Counted from the first letter of the stretch, positions 52,941 to 62,424 are shown. The stretch is 64,000 nt of DNA from Ralstonia sp. UBA689 (GCF_002298975.1 NZ_DBMV01000011.1:223255-287254), one strand, 5' to 3'. Numbers and translations: made by a program. Notes: a model not told the origin generated them from the sequence alone.

Positions 52941-54563
52941 ATGAACAGCAGACGCAGCTTCCTGATCGGCGCGGCCGCAGCCGGTGTGGCAGCGGCCGGT
53001 GCCGCTTCCTGGGCCGGCTTTCGTGCGCTGACCGAGATCACGCCCAACGTGCGCATGCCCGGCCAGGCAGCCGGGCACCAATTGCGCGACCTCAAGGCCT
53101 TGCCCGCGCCATCGGAAACACGCCGCGCGGGCGTCGCCATCTGCGGCAGCGGCATCGGCGGGTTGAGCTGCGCATGGCGCCTTGCCAAGAGCGGCCGGAG
53201 CGATGTCGTTGTCGTCGAGGGGCCGGAGCGGTACGGCAATGCCGCTGGTGGCGCGTTCGGCACCCAGCGCTTTCCGACCGGCGCGCACTACCTGCCGCTG
53301 CCGTCAATGGAATCGACGCACGTGCGCGAGATGCTGGCCGACTTTGGCGTAATCGAGCGCAACCCGTTTGCCCTGCGCCCGACCTATGATGAACGCGTCC
53401 TCGTTCACGCGCCCGATGAACGCCTGTGGCTGGGCAACCGCTGGCAAGACGGCTTCGTGCCGCACGAGGGCATCTCGCCGGCCGAGCGTGCCGAGCACAC
53501 CCGCTTCTTCGCCCATATCGACCGCCTGCGCCAGACCACCGGCAACGACGGCCGCCGCCTCTTCGCCGTTCCGACTGCGCTCTCTTCCGCAGACCCGGCC
53601 TGGCGCGCGCTCGATGCGCTCACCTTCCGCGACTGGCTGCACCGCGAGGGCTACCGCGCCGCCACGCTGCACTGGTATGCCGACTACTGCTGCCGCGACG
53701 ACTACGGCGCCACGGCCGACCACGTCTCCGCCTGGGCCGGCATTGCCTACTTCGCCAGCCGCGGCGGCATGGCCAGCAATGCGGAACAGGGCACCGTGCT
53801 CACGTGGCCGGAAGGGCTGGACTGGATGGCCGAGCGCTTGTTCCAAGCCGCTGGCCTGAACGATGCCGGCCGCCTGCTCCCGGGCAGCGCCGCGCGCATC
53901 GGCAAGACCAACGAGGCAGGCGCACGCGTCTTGGCCGACGTGCTGCAGCCCGACGGACGTGTGATCCGCCTGCTGGCCGACCACGTGGTCAGCGCGATGC
54001 CGTTGCACGTTGCCAAGCACATCGTCGAGGGCTTTGACGTGCCCGCCGCCGAACTGCCCGAAGCCGCGCCGTGGCTGCTTGCCAACCTGCTGATCGAAGG
54101 ATTCCCGCCCGAGCATGACGACACCCCGCTGGCGTGGGACAACGTGGTCTATCGCGGCACGGGGCTGGGCTATGTGGTGGCCAACCACCAGGACATCCGC
54201 GTCGGGCCGCCCGCGCAGAGCGTGTTCACAGCCTACGTGGCGCTGTCGGACATGACGCCCAAGACGGCACGTGAATGGCTGCTCAAGGAATCACCGCAAG
54301 CGTTGCTGGATCGCGCGCTGGCCGATCTGGATACGGTGTACGGCATCCGCCTGCGCACGCAGATCCGGCGGGCTGACCTGACCCTGCGCGGGCATGCCAT
54401 GGCGATTCCGGCGCCGGGCTTTCTCTCTCGACCGGGCATCGCGCGCCTGCGCGAGAGCGCCGGGCCGATTCACTACGCGCATGCCGATCTGTCCGGCTAT
54501 TCGGTGTTTGAAGAAGCCGCGTGGTGGGGAGATCAGGCGGCGCGGGCCATCCTCGCCGCCTGA
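52941..54563 (+). CDS. Tat-exported FAD-dependent oxidoreductase (amine-oxidase-like)
   Basis: A 540-residue flavoprotein. The N-terminus NSRRSFLIGAAAAG is a Tat signal. The dinucleotide-binding motif is ICGSGIGGLSC at 67-77, preceded by a linker; the overall fold resembles flavin amine oxidases such as polyamine oxidase. It begins 13 bases after the aminopropyltransferase-like gene and is probably translated from the same mRNA. Export of a folded FAD enzyme fits a periplasmic role on the membrane enzyme's product. Substrate not proven. Confidence 0.75.
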   Translation: MNSRRSFLIGAAAAGVAAAGAASWAGFRALTEITPNVRMPGQAAGHQLRDLKALPAPSETRRAGVAICGSGIGGLSCAWRLAKSGRSDVVVVEGPERYGNAAGGAFGTQRFPTGAHYLPLPSMESTHVREMLADFGVIERNPFALRPTYDERVLVHAPDERLWLGNRWQDGFVPHEGISPAERAEHTRFFAHIDRLRQTTGNDGRRLFAVPTALSSADPAWRALDALTFRDWLHREGYRAATLHWYADYCCRDDYGATADHVSAWAGIAYFASRGGMASNAEQGTVLTWPEGLDWMAERLFQAAGLNDAGRLLPGSAARIGKTNEAGARVLADVLQPDGRVIRLLADHVVSAMPLHVAKHIVEGFDVPAAELPEAAPWLLANLLIEGFPPEHDDTPLAWDNVVYRGTGLGYVVANHQDIRVGPPAQSVFTAYVALSDMTPKTAREWLLKESPQALLDRALADLDTVYGIRLRTQIRRADLTLRGHAMAIPAPGFLSRPGIARLRESAGPIHYAHADLSGYSVFEEAAWWGDQAARAILAA

Positions 54564-54572
54564 GACTGCGCA

Positions 54573-55289
54573 TCAGCCCTGACGCGGCCAGAGCGTGCGG
54601 CCGAAGAACGTCAGAGCACGATCCCAGGCGTGCTGCGCCCACACCGGATCGTATTGCGTGATGGCGATGCGGTTTTCGCCCACGGCCGTCTCGTTGGCGA
54701 AGGCGTGGTGCGCGAGATAACGGTGGAACTCGACATCGACGCCCGCATCAACGAGCTTCTTTTCCAGTGCATCGACGCCTTCGATATTGAAGGCGGTGTC
54801 TTGCGTACCCCAGTGCCCCTGCACCGGCACCTTGATCTTCGAGGCGTCGATGTATTCCAGCGGAGGGTAGCCGTACCACACCACGCCGGCATCCACTTCC
54901 GGCACGTTGCTCAGCGTCAGCAGTGTCAGCGCGCCGCCCATGCAGTAGCCCGTCACGCCCACGCGGTCGCAGGTCTGCTTGAGATATTGCACGGCACCGC
55001 GAACGTCTTGCGTGGCAGCGTCGCCAAAGTTCAGGTTGGTCATCAGGTGGTGGGCTTCCTCCTCCTCCACCGTCATCTGGCCGCGGTAGAGATCGGGCAC
55101 CAGCGCCACGTAACCGGCGCGCGCCAGACGGTCAGCCACGCCGCGAATCTGGTCATTCAGACCCCACCATTCCTGGATCACGACCACCCCGGGCGCGCCC
55201 GCCGCCTTGGCGGGCTTGGCCAGATAGCCCTGGAGTTCCTGGCCGTCCGGACGCTTGAACGAAATCATGGATCCTTGCGCTGCTGTCAT
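54573..55289 (-). CDS. Dienelactone hydrolase family protein
   Basis: A 238-residue alpha/beta hydrolase. The nucleophile is Cys116 in GYCMGG (a cysteine replaces serine, as in true dienelactone hydrolases), with Asp164 in HWGTQD, His195 in LAHHAFANE and the conserved Glu40 in VIQEWWGLNDQ. DLHs open dienelactones in chlorocatechol degradation; many homologues have other ester substrates. The ATG at 55289 has GAGGAG ahead. It diverges from the GIY-YIG/MarR genes. Confidence 0.88.
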   Translation of the reverse strand: MTAAQGSMISFKRPDGQELQGYLAKPAKAAGAPGVVVIQEWWGLNDQIRGVADRLARAGYVALVPDLYRGQMTVEEEEAHHLMTNLNFGDAATQDVRGAVQYLKQTCDRVGVTGYCMGGALTLLTLSNVPEVDAGVVWYGYPPLEYIDASKIKVPVQGHWGTQDTAFNIEGVDALEKKLVDAGVDVEFHRYLAHHAFANETAVGENRIAITQYDPVWAQHAWDRALTFFGRTLWPRQG

Positions 55290-55389
55290 GGGATGGCTCC
55301 TCTGCCTGAAACGAAAGCGCACAGCATAGCCCTCGATGGTGAATTTTGCAGCCGCACTACGACTATCGAGATGGCCTTGATGGCACTTG

Positions 55390-55451
55390 GTCGCCACAAT
55401 TTAACCCGGATATTATTGACCAGTCTTTATACCCGGGTAATAATTGGCGAC
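55390..55451. promoter_or_regulatory. Promoter and palindromic operator for the GIY-YIG/MarR genes
   Basis: TTGACC at 55416-55421, a 17-base spacer and AATAAT at 55439-55444 form a promoter. The perfect palindrome TACCCGGGTA at 55430-55439 lies in its spacer and abuts the -10 box; a related TAACCCGGATA occurs at 55402-55412. The outer arms GTCGCCA (55390) and TGGCGAC (55445) are also inverted. A repressor-binding site, probably for the MarR protein encoded downstream, is likely. Confidence 0.6.
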
Positions 55452-55475
55452 ACTTGAATCCTGCAAGGCCCCACC

Positions 55476-55838
55476 ATGACCGACCGACGGGCACTGAAAC
55501 GCCAGTACCTTGAGACCCGCACGCGCGCGGGTGTCTATGCAATCCGCAACCTCATCACGGGCAGAGCGCTGGTCAAGGGCAGCTCTCATGCGCAGGCAGC
55601 GCTCAACCGGCATCACTTCGAACTGAAGCATGGCGGGCACGCCAACCTGCTGCTGCGCAAGGACTGGGCCGACCACGGCGAATCGAGCTTCGTCTTTGAG
55701 GTGCTCGACCTGGTCAAGCCACGCGAAGAACCGGGCTTCGATGTCGCAAGAGAACTGGAAACCCTGGTCACGCTCTGGCGCCAGGAAATCCCGTGTCAGG
55801 GGGCCGCCGGGTATGAGGATGAGGAGCGCGTGGCATGA
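55476..55838 (+). CDS. GIY-YIG nuclease family protein
   Basis: A 120-residue GIY-YIG fold protein. The GIY-like strand is AGVYAIRNLITGRALVKGS, in which YIG is replaced by LVKG, so catalysis is doubtful. LNRHHFELKHGGHANLLLRKDW and FVFEVLDLVKPRE follow. This short subfamily occurs widely in Proteobacteria with unknown function. It overlaps the MarR gene by 4 bases. Confidence 0.8.
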   Translation: MTDRRALKRQYLETRTRAGVYAIRNLITGRALVKGSSHAQAALNRHHFELKHGGHANLLLRKDWADHGESSFVFEVLDLVKPREEPGFDVARELETLVTLWRQEIPCQGAAGYEDEERVA

Positions 55839-56281
55839 CCGCTTCCGCATTCGGGTTCTGCATGGCCGTGCAGCGCGCCCACGCCAGCCTTCGCCTCAAG
55901 CTCGACGATGCGCTCGGCACCCACTACGGCATCGACTTCTGCGATTTCGCCCTGCTGGATTGGCTGGCCTCCACCGCTGCGGGCGAGGCTAGCCTCCTGG
56001 AATGCGTGCGGCCGGTTGGGCTACCACGTCCGGCCGTGCTCAAACGTGTGCGGGCACTGGAGAAGATCGGCCTGATCGAACGTCAGGGCACAGACAACGG
56101 CCGCCGGATCGCTCTTCGGCCCGCAGGCAAGACACTCGTGCGCAACGCGCGGGAAACCATCGGCTACCTCTGCGAAGGCGCCCTCGAAGCCGCGCGCGCG
56201 GCGATCGAGCCGGCACCCATGGCACCGGTGGAAACAGCGCTGCACGCCTTTGCCCATGCCCGCGCCCCGACCGCGCTCTGA
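55835..56281 (+). CDS. MarR-family transcriptional regulator
   Basis: A 148-residue winged-helix regulator. The HTH and wing are in ECVRPVGLPRPAVLKRVRALEKIGLIERQGTDNGRRIALRPAGKTL. It is translationally coupled to the GIY-YIG gene, and the palindrome in the shared promoter (55430) is the probable binding site. The divergent hydrolase at 55289 may be a second target. Confidence 0.85.
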   Translation: MTASAFGFCMAVQRAHASLRLKLDDALGTHYGIDFCDFALLDWLASTAAGEASLLECVRPVGLPRPAVLKRVRALEKIGLIERQGTDNGRRIALRPAGKTLVRNARETIGYLCEGALEAARAAIEPAPMAPVETALHAFAHARAPTAL

Positions 56282-56333
56282 GACAAACTCTCTATCATTG
56301 CGGCACGCTCACAACTCACGACTGACCGCCGCC

Positions 56334-56696
56334 ATGATCAAAACCCTCGCCCTGATCGTCTACCTGCTGGTGCTGCTGATCCACGTCTACATCGTCGTTC
56401 TGGAGATGGTGCTGTGGAAGACGCGCGGCCCCAAGGTGTTCCGGATCACGCCCGAGAAGGCAGCCGAAACCGCCGCCATGGCCTCCAACCAGGGGCTGTA
56501 CAACGGCTTCCTGGTGGCGGCGCTGGTGATCGGGCTGGTGGCGCCGGACCCTGCCATCAACGCCGCGTTTGCGCTGTTCGGGTTGATCTGCGTGGCGGTG
56601 GCGGGCATCTGGGGCGCCATCACCGTCAACCGCCGGATTCTCTTTGTCCAGACGGTACCTGCGGTAGTAGCGCTGGCGCTGGGGTGGTTTGCATAA
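56334..56696 (+). CDS. DUF1304 membrane protein
   Basis: A 120-residue protein with four helices; VLLIHVYIVVLEMVLWKT and YNGFLVAALVIGLVA with NRRILFVQTVPA mark DUF1304. Inner-membrane, function unknown. ATG at 56334 chosen on family length. Confidence 0.82.
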   Translation: MIKTLALIVYLLVLLIHVYIVVLEMVLWKTRGPKVFRITPEKAAETAAMASNQGLYNGFLVAALVIGLVAPDPAINAAFALFGLICVAVAGIWGAITVNRRILFVQTVPAVVALALGWFA

Positions 56697-56852
56697 AGCA
56701 CTCCGGGCACTCTGGCACTCTGGGCCGCCTACCTGCTCCCGATCAGTGCGCGCAGCCCGATGGCCCTTGTCGGTATCGCCGTCGCGCACTAGCTTGAAGA
56801 GAGTCGAAGGTGTTGTCGCCATTGGCACGGCACCAATCAACGGGATACCGAC

Positions 56853-57422
56853 ATGCCACACGCAAGCCGTCCAACGTGCATCTTGACGCTGCTGCTCGCG
56901 GGCCTGTGCGGCCTCCCCGTCTCCGCTCAAGTGAGGAACGCCATGACGCTGACCCTGACTTCTCCCGCCTTTGCCGCGGGCGCCGAGATACCCGACCGTC
57001 TCACGTGCGAAGGTTCGGATACATCGCCGCCGTTGGCCTGGACCGGCGTGCCGACGGGCACGCGCAGCCTGGCCCTGATCGTTGACGACCCGGACGCACC
57101 AGACCCGGCGGCACCGCAGATGACATGGGTCCACTGGGTGCTCTACAACATCCCGCCCGGCACGGCAGCCCTGGCGGAAGATGCGGCGCACAAGGGCCTG
57201 CCACCGGGCACCCGCGCCGGCACCAACGACTGGCAGCACACAGCCTATGGCGGCCCATGCCCGCCAGTCGGACGCCATCACTACGTCCACAAGCTCTACG
57301 CGCTGGACGTTGAACTGCCCGAGCTCGGTGCGCTCACCAAGACGGGGCTGGAACGTGCCATGCGCGGCCACGTGCTGGCCCAGGCACAACTCGTCGGCAC
57401 GTATCAGAAGCACCGACACTGA
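56853..57422 (+). CDS. PEBP/Raf-kinase-inhibitor-like protein (YbhB/YbcL family)
   Basis: A 189-residue PEBP-fold protein. Family marks: CEGSDTSPPLAWTGVP, LIVDDPDAP, WVHWVLYNIPP, YGGPCPPVGRHHYVHKLYAL. From the ATG at 56853 it carries a signal peptide (LTLLLAGLCGLPVSAQ) and would be periplasmic; an internal ATG at 56943 with GAGGAACGCC would give a cytoplasmic form. Both starts look usable. Confidence 0.87.
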   Translation: MPHASRPTCILTLLLAGLCGLPVSAQVRNAMTLTLTSPAFAAGAEIPDRLTCEGSDTSPPLAWTGVPTGTRSLALIVDDPDAPDPAAPQMTWVHWVLYNIPPGTAALAEDAAHKGLPPGTRAGTNDWQHTAYGGPCPPVGRHHYVHKLYALDVELPELGALTKTGLERAMRGHVLAQAQLVGTYQKHRH

Positions 57423-57445
57423 GCCCGCACACGGTGCGTTCAGGC

Positions 57446-57979
57446 TCAAGGTTTTGCAACCGCGGCCGTCCCCTTGCGGAACAGCGCGTACGGCACACCG
57501 CGCTCGGGGTGTGCCGTCGTCTCGTCGATGAAGCGCTCGACGTCGGGCACCTCGCGCAGCGCGGCCATGAACGGCGCCAGTGAGAAACCCGGCGCGACGC
57601 AGCCCTGCACCAGCATCCACCGCTGCCACACCGTCACCCAGAGCGTGCTGTTCTGCCGCCATCCGGGCACGTGGATCGACATCCATTGCAGGCGCCGCTG
57701 CGCGGTGTCGGCAATTTCGCCGTCGTAGGCAAAGGCATTCGGCAAGCGGCAGCGACCTTCCAGCCAGCAGTGGTTGCCGTGCTCGATACGGTGATGCGAA
57801 TCGCGCTTCCATTCCGCCTCGCTGATGCGCGGGCCAGCAGGTTCAGGGCAGTTGGAGACGCCAGACGATATCTGGAAGAACGGGTCGTGACCGCGATTCT
57901 GCAGATCGTCGTCGGCATGCGTGGCGGAAGCCGACAACAGCAATGCCAGCGCGATGCAGCGGATGTCGATCGTCGTCAT
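57446..57979 (-). CDS. Exported BON-like domain protein
   Basis: A 177-residue protein with a signal peptide (ALALLLSASATHADD). The second half, ADTAQRRLQWMSIHVPGWR with LWVTVWQRWMLVQGCVA and VPDVERFIDETTAHP, follows the alpha-beta pattern of a BON domain. Four cysteines (NCPEPAG, HCWLEGRC, GCVAPG) suggest disulphides. Probably periplasmic; role unknown. Confidence 0.6.
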   Translation of the reverse strand: MTTIDIRCIALALLLSASATHADDDLQNRGHDPFFQISSGVSNCPEPAGPRISEAEWKRDSHHRIEHGNHCWLEGRCRLPNAFAYDGEIADTAQRRLQWMSIHVPGWRQNSTLWVTVWQRWMLVQGCVAPGFSLAPFMAALREVPDVERFIDETTAHPERGVPYALFRKGTAAVAKP

Positions 57980-58053
57980 AGCGCCCCCCTCGTTGGCCCC
58001 GGGTCAACCGAGTGCTGCGAAGCATAGGCGCTCAACGACGGCGTTGCCAGAAC

Positions 58054-58839
58054 TCAACCGAGCGGAATCTCAAAGATCCACTTCACCGTCCAGCGATCGG
58101 TCGCGCGCGTCAGGCCACGCCCGATGCCGACGTTGAAGACGAACGGCTTGAGGTCGACATCGAAGGCCAGGAAGGCCGAGTGCTGCTGTTCATGCAGCGG
58201 CGCGATGTGGTTGATGGGCCCCAGCCCGGCGTAATACTCCACGCCGGCGCGTACGCCCGTCATGACCGTGCGCGCGATCTTGAAGCTCGGAGCGGCCTCC
58301 GGCACGCCGCTGCTCCCCGGGCCGGAGAGGTTCCAGTCGAGCACCGGGTTGACCGCCCATAGCCATTGCGCGTTCTGATACCCATAGATGGGCCGCAACT
58401 CCACAGCGTTCTGCGATTGCTCAAAACGCCCGGCAACGTGGGCAAGCTCCACGTTGATGCCGGCGAACTGGCCGACGTCATCCACGGGCCGCAGCGGCAT
58501 CCATTTGACCCGCAGCTTGGGGCCGGTGACGTAATACGTGTTCTCACGCGTGAGCGTGGTCGGAACGTACAGCCCAAGCTCCACCGACGGCGTCAGCCCA
58601 TAGGAGAACTCCGCCGTGGCACGCCACCCGTGCGGCGTCGTGACTTCATTCGGATAGCTCGGCTCGCCGATCCCGCTGGGCGCGGTGTTCAGGTGCAGTT
58701 CCAGCCCGAACTGCCCGGGGGCGTTGATATCGCCGGTGTAGACCTGGATTTCGTCAGGCAGGACGGCCTGCGCCGGCAAGGCGAACCCTGACAGCGCAGC
58801 CGTCATCCAGATGGCGCGCGTGGAACGACAAAGCAGCAT
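58054..58839 (-). CDS. Predicted outer-membrane beta-barrel protein
   Basis: A 261-residue exported protein with a signal peptide (AALSGFALPAQA) and repeated amphipathic strands (FGLELHLNTAP, RATAEFSYGLTPSVELGLYVP, NVELAHVAG, TVKWIFEIPLG), ending near an aromatic residue. That fits a small outer-membrane barrel. No named family recognised. Confidence 0.6.
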   Translation of the reverse strand: MLLCRSTRAIWMTAALSGFALPAQAVLPDEIQVYTGDINAPGQFGLELHLNTAPSGIGEPSYPNEVTTPHGWRATAEFSYGLTPSVELGLYVPTTLTRENTYYVTGPKLRVKWMPLRPVDDVGQFAGINVELAHVAGRFEQSQNAVELRPIYGYQNAQWLWAVNPVLDWNLSGPGSSGVPEAAPSFKIARTVMTGVRAGVEYYAGLGPINHIAPLHEQQHSAFLAFDVDLKPFVFNVGIGRGLTRATDRWTVKWIFEIPLG

Positions 58840-58967
58840 GATGACCCCGGGGATTTCCCGAGATCATAGTGGCGTTACAGGCATTGCGCGAAATACCCCA
58901 GGGGCGCAGACCGAAATCCGCATAAGAGGCATTCGCATTTGCACGCCGTTGCATCACCGGACCCCAG

Positions 58968-59858
58968 CTATCTCGAGCGGGCGTGTTCCGCCACCAATGC
59001 GGCAACGGCGTCCGCCAGTTCAGTCTTGCCGAACCGCTGTTCTGTCGCCCCCCTCTCGACATCGATGTGACCGGCGTTGTGCTGGTCGTACAGGTCAGTC
59101 AGCAGTTGCACGTGGTTCTCGCTGAGTCCGGCACGCTGCAAGCTCGGCGCCCATGCGTTGCGCGGCAACTCGACAGCGGCGACCTCCCGACCGCTCACCT
59201 CGCTGAACGCGTGCGCCACATCAAGCACGCTTACGCGCCGTGGGCCTTCAACACTGACGATGCGCGGGCTGGGGCTGCGTGTGTCCTCCATCAGCAACTC
59301 GGCGGCCAGCGTGCCGACATCCTGCGCCGCGATGACGGGAATGCGCCGGTCCAGCGGATGATGCAGGCTCGGCAACGTGCCGACGGCCAGCATGACCGGC
59401 AGCATGGCCGCCCAGTTCTGCACGTGCTCGGCAGACCGCAGCAGGGTCAGGTGTGTCGCCACCGGCTCCAGGCGCACCTCAAGGTAGTGGAACAGGAGCG
59501 TCAGGCCGGTCCCCTGCTCCAGCTCGGCACCGTAATCGGAGAGCGCAAGCACCCTGGGCGGCGGATTGGCCCGCAAGACATCAGCGACCACATCGATCAT
59601 GCGGCGCATCGTCGATTCGGGGTGCGGATCGCGCACCGGCACCGGGCACAGGATCTGCACCGCCGTGGCACCCACAATCGCTTCGGCAACGGACGCCGCG
59701 TCCGTCAGATCGGCACGGGCAACTTCACACCCCTGTTTTGCAAAGCGATCACCTTGCCGCGCATCGCGCACCACGGCACGCACGGGCTTGCCGGCATTGC
59801 GCAAGGCGCTGATGGTTGCGCGCCCGACGTTGCCCGACGCTCCAAAAATGACGTACAT
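58968..59858 (-). CDS. NmrA-like NAD(P)-binding protein
   Basis: A 296-residue atypical short-chain dehydrogenase. The cofactor loop is YVIFGASGNVGRATISAL at 2-19, followed by PVRAVVRDARQG. NmrA-like proteins include redox sensors and quinone oxidoreductases such as QorB; which one is not clear. The ATG at 59858 has GGGGGGCAAAAC before it. Upstream on the same strand is an AraC regulator. Confidence 0.82.
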   Translation of the reverse strand: MYVIFGASGNVGRATISALRNAGKPVRAVVRDARQGDRFAKQGCEVARADLTDAASVAEAIVGATAVQILCPVPVRDPHPESTMRRMIDVVADVLRANPPPRVLALSDYGAELEQGTGLTLLFHYLEVRLEPVATHLTLLRSAEHVQNWAAMLPVMLAVGTLPSLHHPLDRRIPVIAAQDVGTLAAELLMEDTRSPSPRIVSVEGPRRVSVLDVAHAFSEVSGREVAAVELPRNAWAPSLQRAGLSENHVQLLTDLYDQHNAGHIDVERGATEQRFGKTELADAVAALVAEHARSR

Positions 59859-60018
59859 GTTTTGCCCCCCCTTTGTCGGATTGCACTGGCCGCCAGCATG
59901 CGGCGCGGGCATCAAAGCCCGTTGTGTGACTCGGCGACCGAGCGCACGCCGGACCAGCGAGACGGGAGCCTAAACAAGGTCGAGAAAGGCGACTTGCAGG
60001 AAAAGAGGAATTTCGCAG

Positions 60019-60915
60019 CTATGGATGATCGCGTTGCGCCGCCGCAGACCTGCCTGAACCCGAGCGCGCCACTTCGCGTGGCGTGACACCAAGCAAGCGG
60101 CGCATCCATCGGGTCAGGTGGCTCTGGTGTGCAAAGCCGACTTCCAGGGCGATCTCCGTGGCGCTCATCCGCCCTTCCAACAGCATCGACCTGGCGCGCT
60201 CCACCCGGCGCTGCACAACGTACCGATGCACGGGCACGCCCAGGGTGGTGCGAAACAACACCTTGAAATGCGGGACGCTCATGCCGGCCTGCGCTGCCAG
60301 ATCAGCCAGCGCGAGCCGTTGGTGCAGATGGCTTTCGATGTAGTCCACCACGCGCGCCGCCGTCCTGGGCGCCAGCGTTCTCGAACCGGCGGCAGGCGCC
60401 GGCTCGCCATTCAGCAGGCGGACCACGATGGCCGTGCACAGGCTTTCCGCATATAGCGGGTCGGAGGCCTCCTGTGCCTCCAGCTCGGCACCCAGCGCAG
60501 AGGCCAGATGATGGATGCGCGGGTCGCGCAATTGCAGATGCGGCTCGATGCCGGCGCGCACCGGGCGTGCCTCCAGTTGCGCGTGGACCGTGCGGACAAA
60601 CGCGTCGCTGATCCCGATCTGCAGGATGCTGCAGTCGGATTCGTCCGTCCACATGCCCGCAAGCCCGGCGGGCACCACATCGGTATCACCATGCGCCTGA
60701 ATGCGCGAATAGCGGCGGCCGTCGCACACACAATTGGCCTTGACCGGTGCGCCGACATGCACGTTGACGCGGTGATGCTCCGTGGCGGGTACCCGGTAGG
60801 TTCCCGCGCGGATGCCAAGCAGCGTGGCGGCAAACCCCCGCCAGCCAAGGTCGGCGCTGGATCGCAGGCGGGTGGGAACAGCATCGGGCAGCGGCCCCGG
60901 GGCGGCGGTATGCAT
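60019..60915 (-). CDS. AraC-family transcriptional regulator
   Basis: A 298-residue regulator. The C-terminal double HTH (about 195-285) has LADLAAQAGMSVPHFKVLFRTTLGVPVHRYV and ATEIALEVGFAHQSHLTRWMRRLLGVTP. The N-terminal region is a cupin-like ligand-binding domain. Its likely targets are the NmrA-like gene downstream or alkB upstream; neither is proven. Confidence 0.9.
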   Translation of the reverse strand: MHTAAPGPLPDAVPTRLRSSADLGWRGFAATLLGIRAGTYRVPATEHHRVNVHVGAPVKANCVCDGRRYSRIQAHGDTDVVPAGLAGMWTDESDCSILQIGISDAFVRTVHAQLEARPVRAGIEPHLQLRDPRIHHLASALGAELEAQEASDPLYAESLCTAIVVRLLNGEPAPAAGSRTLAPRTAARVVDYIESHLHQRLALADLAAQAGMSVPHFKVLFRTTLGVPVHRYVVQRRVERARSMLLEGRMSATEIALEVGFAHQSHLTRWMRRLLGVTPREVARSGSGRSAAAQRDHP

Positions 60916-60990
60916 GGCGTGCTCTGGCAGTCTGTCTGGAAGATCCCGCGAGCATTCTGCCGAGTTTTTCTCCGCGCCGTGAAGCGGGCC

Positions 60991-62154
60991 TCAGGCCCGC
61001 GCCGGATACTGCGCCAGCACCTGCGCGCGAATCGAAGGCTTGATGTTCGCCTGCGACATGTCGCCCTTGTAATGCTCGACCACGCGCGGGTTCATCACGC
61101 GAAACCACAACGGCGGTACATAGGCGATCAGGATCATGGCCGCATAGCCTGCGGGCAGTTGCGGAGACCCCTCGAAATGGCGCAGCGCCTGGAACGAGCG
61201 CGTCGGGTTGGCGTGATGATCGGCATGACGCTGCAGTTGGTAGAGAAACAGGTTCGTCACCACGTGGTTGCTGTTCCACGAGTGCTGCGGGTTGCAGCGC
61301 TCGTAGCGGCCGCTGGGAAGTTGCTTGCGGCACAGGCCGTAGTGCTCCAGGTAGTTGACCACCTCCAGCAGCGAGGCGCCGTACACCGCCTGAATCAACA
61401 GGAACGGCACCGCCTTGAGGCCCACGAAGGCAATGCACACGCCCCACAGCACCACCGTCATCGCCCAGGCGTTGAGCACGTCGTTGCGCCATGACCAGAC
61501 CGAGTGGCCGTTGCGCTCAAGCCGCTGTTTCTCCAGCGCCCAGGCCGATTTGACGCTGCCCACCACCGTGCGCGGCAAGAATGCCCAGAACGATTCACCA
61601 TAGCGCGCGCTGGCCGGGTCGGCCGGCGTGGCCACGCGCACATGGTGGCCGCGGTTGTGCTCCACGAAGAAGTGTCCGTACGCCACCGGCGCAAGCGTGA
61701 TCTTCGCCAACCAGCGCTCGAAGCCGTCGGTCTTGTGGCCGAGTTCGTGCGCGGTGTTGATCGAGATGCCGGTCACCACGCCCACCGAAAATGCGAACGC
61801 GATGTAGTCGTACCAGACGAGTTGGTAGGTGTGCAGCACCCACATCGCCACCGCAAAGCTCACGTAGAGCACCGTGGTTGCCAGATAGACGATGCGGCGG
61901 TAGTAGCGCTGTTTCTCCAACGTGGGGACGACGGCTTCGGGCGGGTTGTCCCGGTCGTCGCCGATCAGCAGATCGAGCAGCGGGATGATCGTGAAGACGA
62001 TGACCGGCCCAGCCCACCACAGCGGATGCCACCCCGTGGCGAGCGCCGAGACGGCGGCGATGATGGGCAGCGTGATCGTCAACGCGCCGAGCATCCAGAG
62101 ATACCGCTTGCCGTCGGTCCATTCAACGGACGCGACCGTGCCGGGTGTTGCCAT
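60991..62154 (-). CDS. alkB: Alkane 1-monooxygenase
   Basis: A 387-residue integral-membrane di-iron hydroxylase that oxidises terminal carbons of n-alkanes to 1-alcohols with rubredoxin and O2. All histidine boxes are present: HELGHK (136-141), EHNRGHH (165-171), NYLEHYGL (267-274) and LQRHADHH (307-314). About six membrane helices. CAGGAGGAAGACA precedes the ATG at 62154. No rubredoxin or rubredoxin reductase gene is adjacent, so electron partners are encoded elsewhere. An AraC regulator follows on the same strand. Confidence 0.95.
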   Translation of the reverse strand: MATPGTVASVEWTDGKRYLWMLGALTITLPIIAAVSALATGWHPLWWAGPVIVFTIIPLLDLLIGDDRDNPPEAVVPTLEKQRYYRRIVYLATTVLYVSFAVAMWVLHTYQLVWYDYIAFAFSVGVVTGISINTAHELGHKTDGFERWLAKITLAPVAYGHFFVEHNRGHHVRVATPADPASARYGESFWAFLPRTVVGSVKSAWALEKQRLERNGHSVWSWRNDVLNAWAMTVVLWGVCIAFVGLKAVPFLLIQAVYGASLLEVVNYLEHYGLCRKQLPSGRYERCNPQHSWNSNHVVTNLFLYQLQRHADHHANPTRSFQALRHFEGSPQLPAGYAAMILIAYVPPLWFRVMNPRVVEHYKGDMSQANIKPSIRAQVLAQYPARA

Positions 62155-62424
62155 TGTCTTCCTCCTGTTTGCCCCGCTGGGTGGCATACGTGCGCGTGCG
62201 CGCCGCCGGGGCCATGCCCGACGCTTGTTTTATAGGGGCAGCAAAGGAGGATTGCCAACGCGTGAATCTAGGCTCGCGCTTCCAAACAAGAACGCCCGTG
62301 GCAAGGCGCTCACGGGCGGGAAAATCGCGGGTGCTTGAAACTGGTGTTTTACAAACGGTCGTTCGATTTTGGTGCGGCGCAAACACGCCCATGCGCCGGA
62401 ATGTCCACGCCGGCGCTTTACGCG

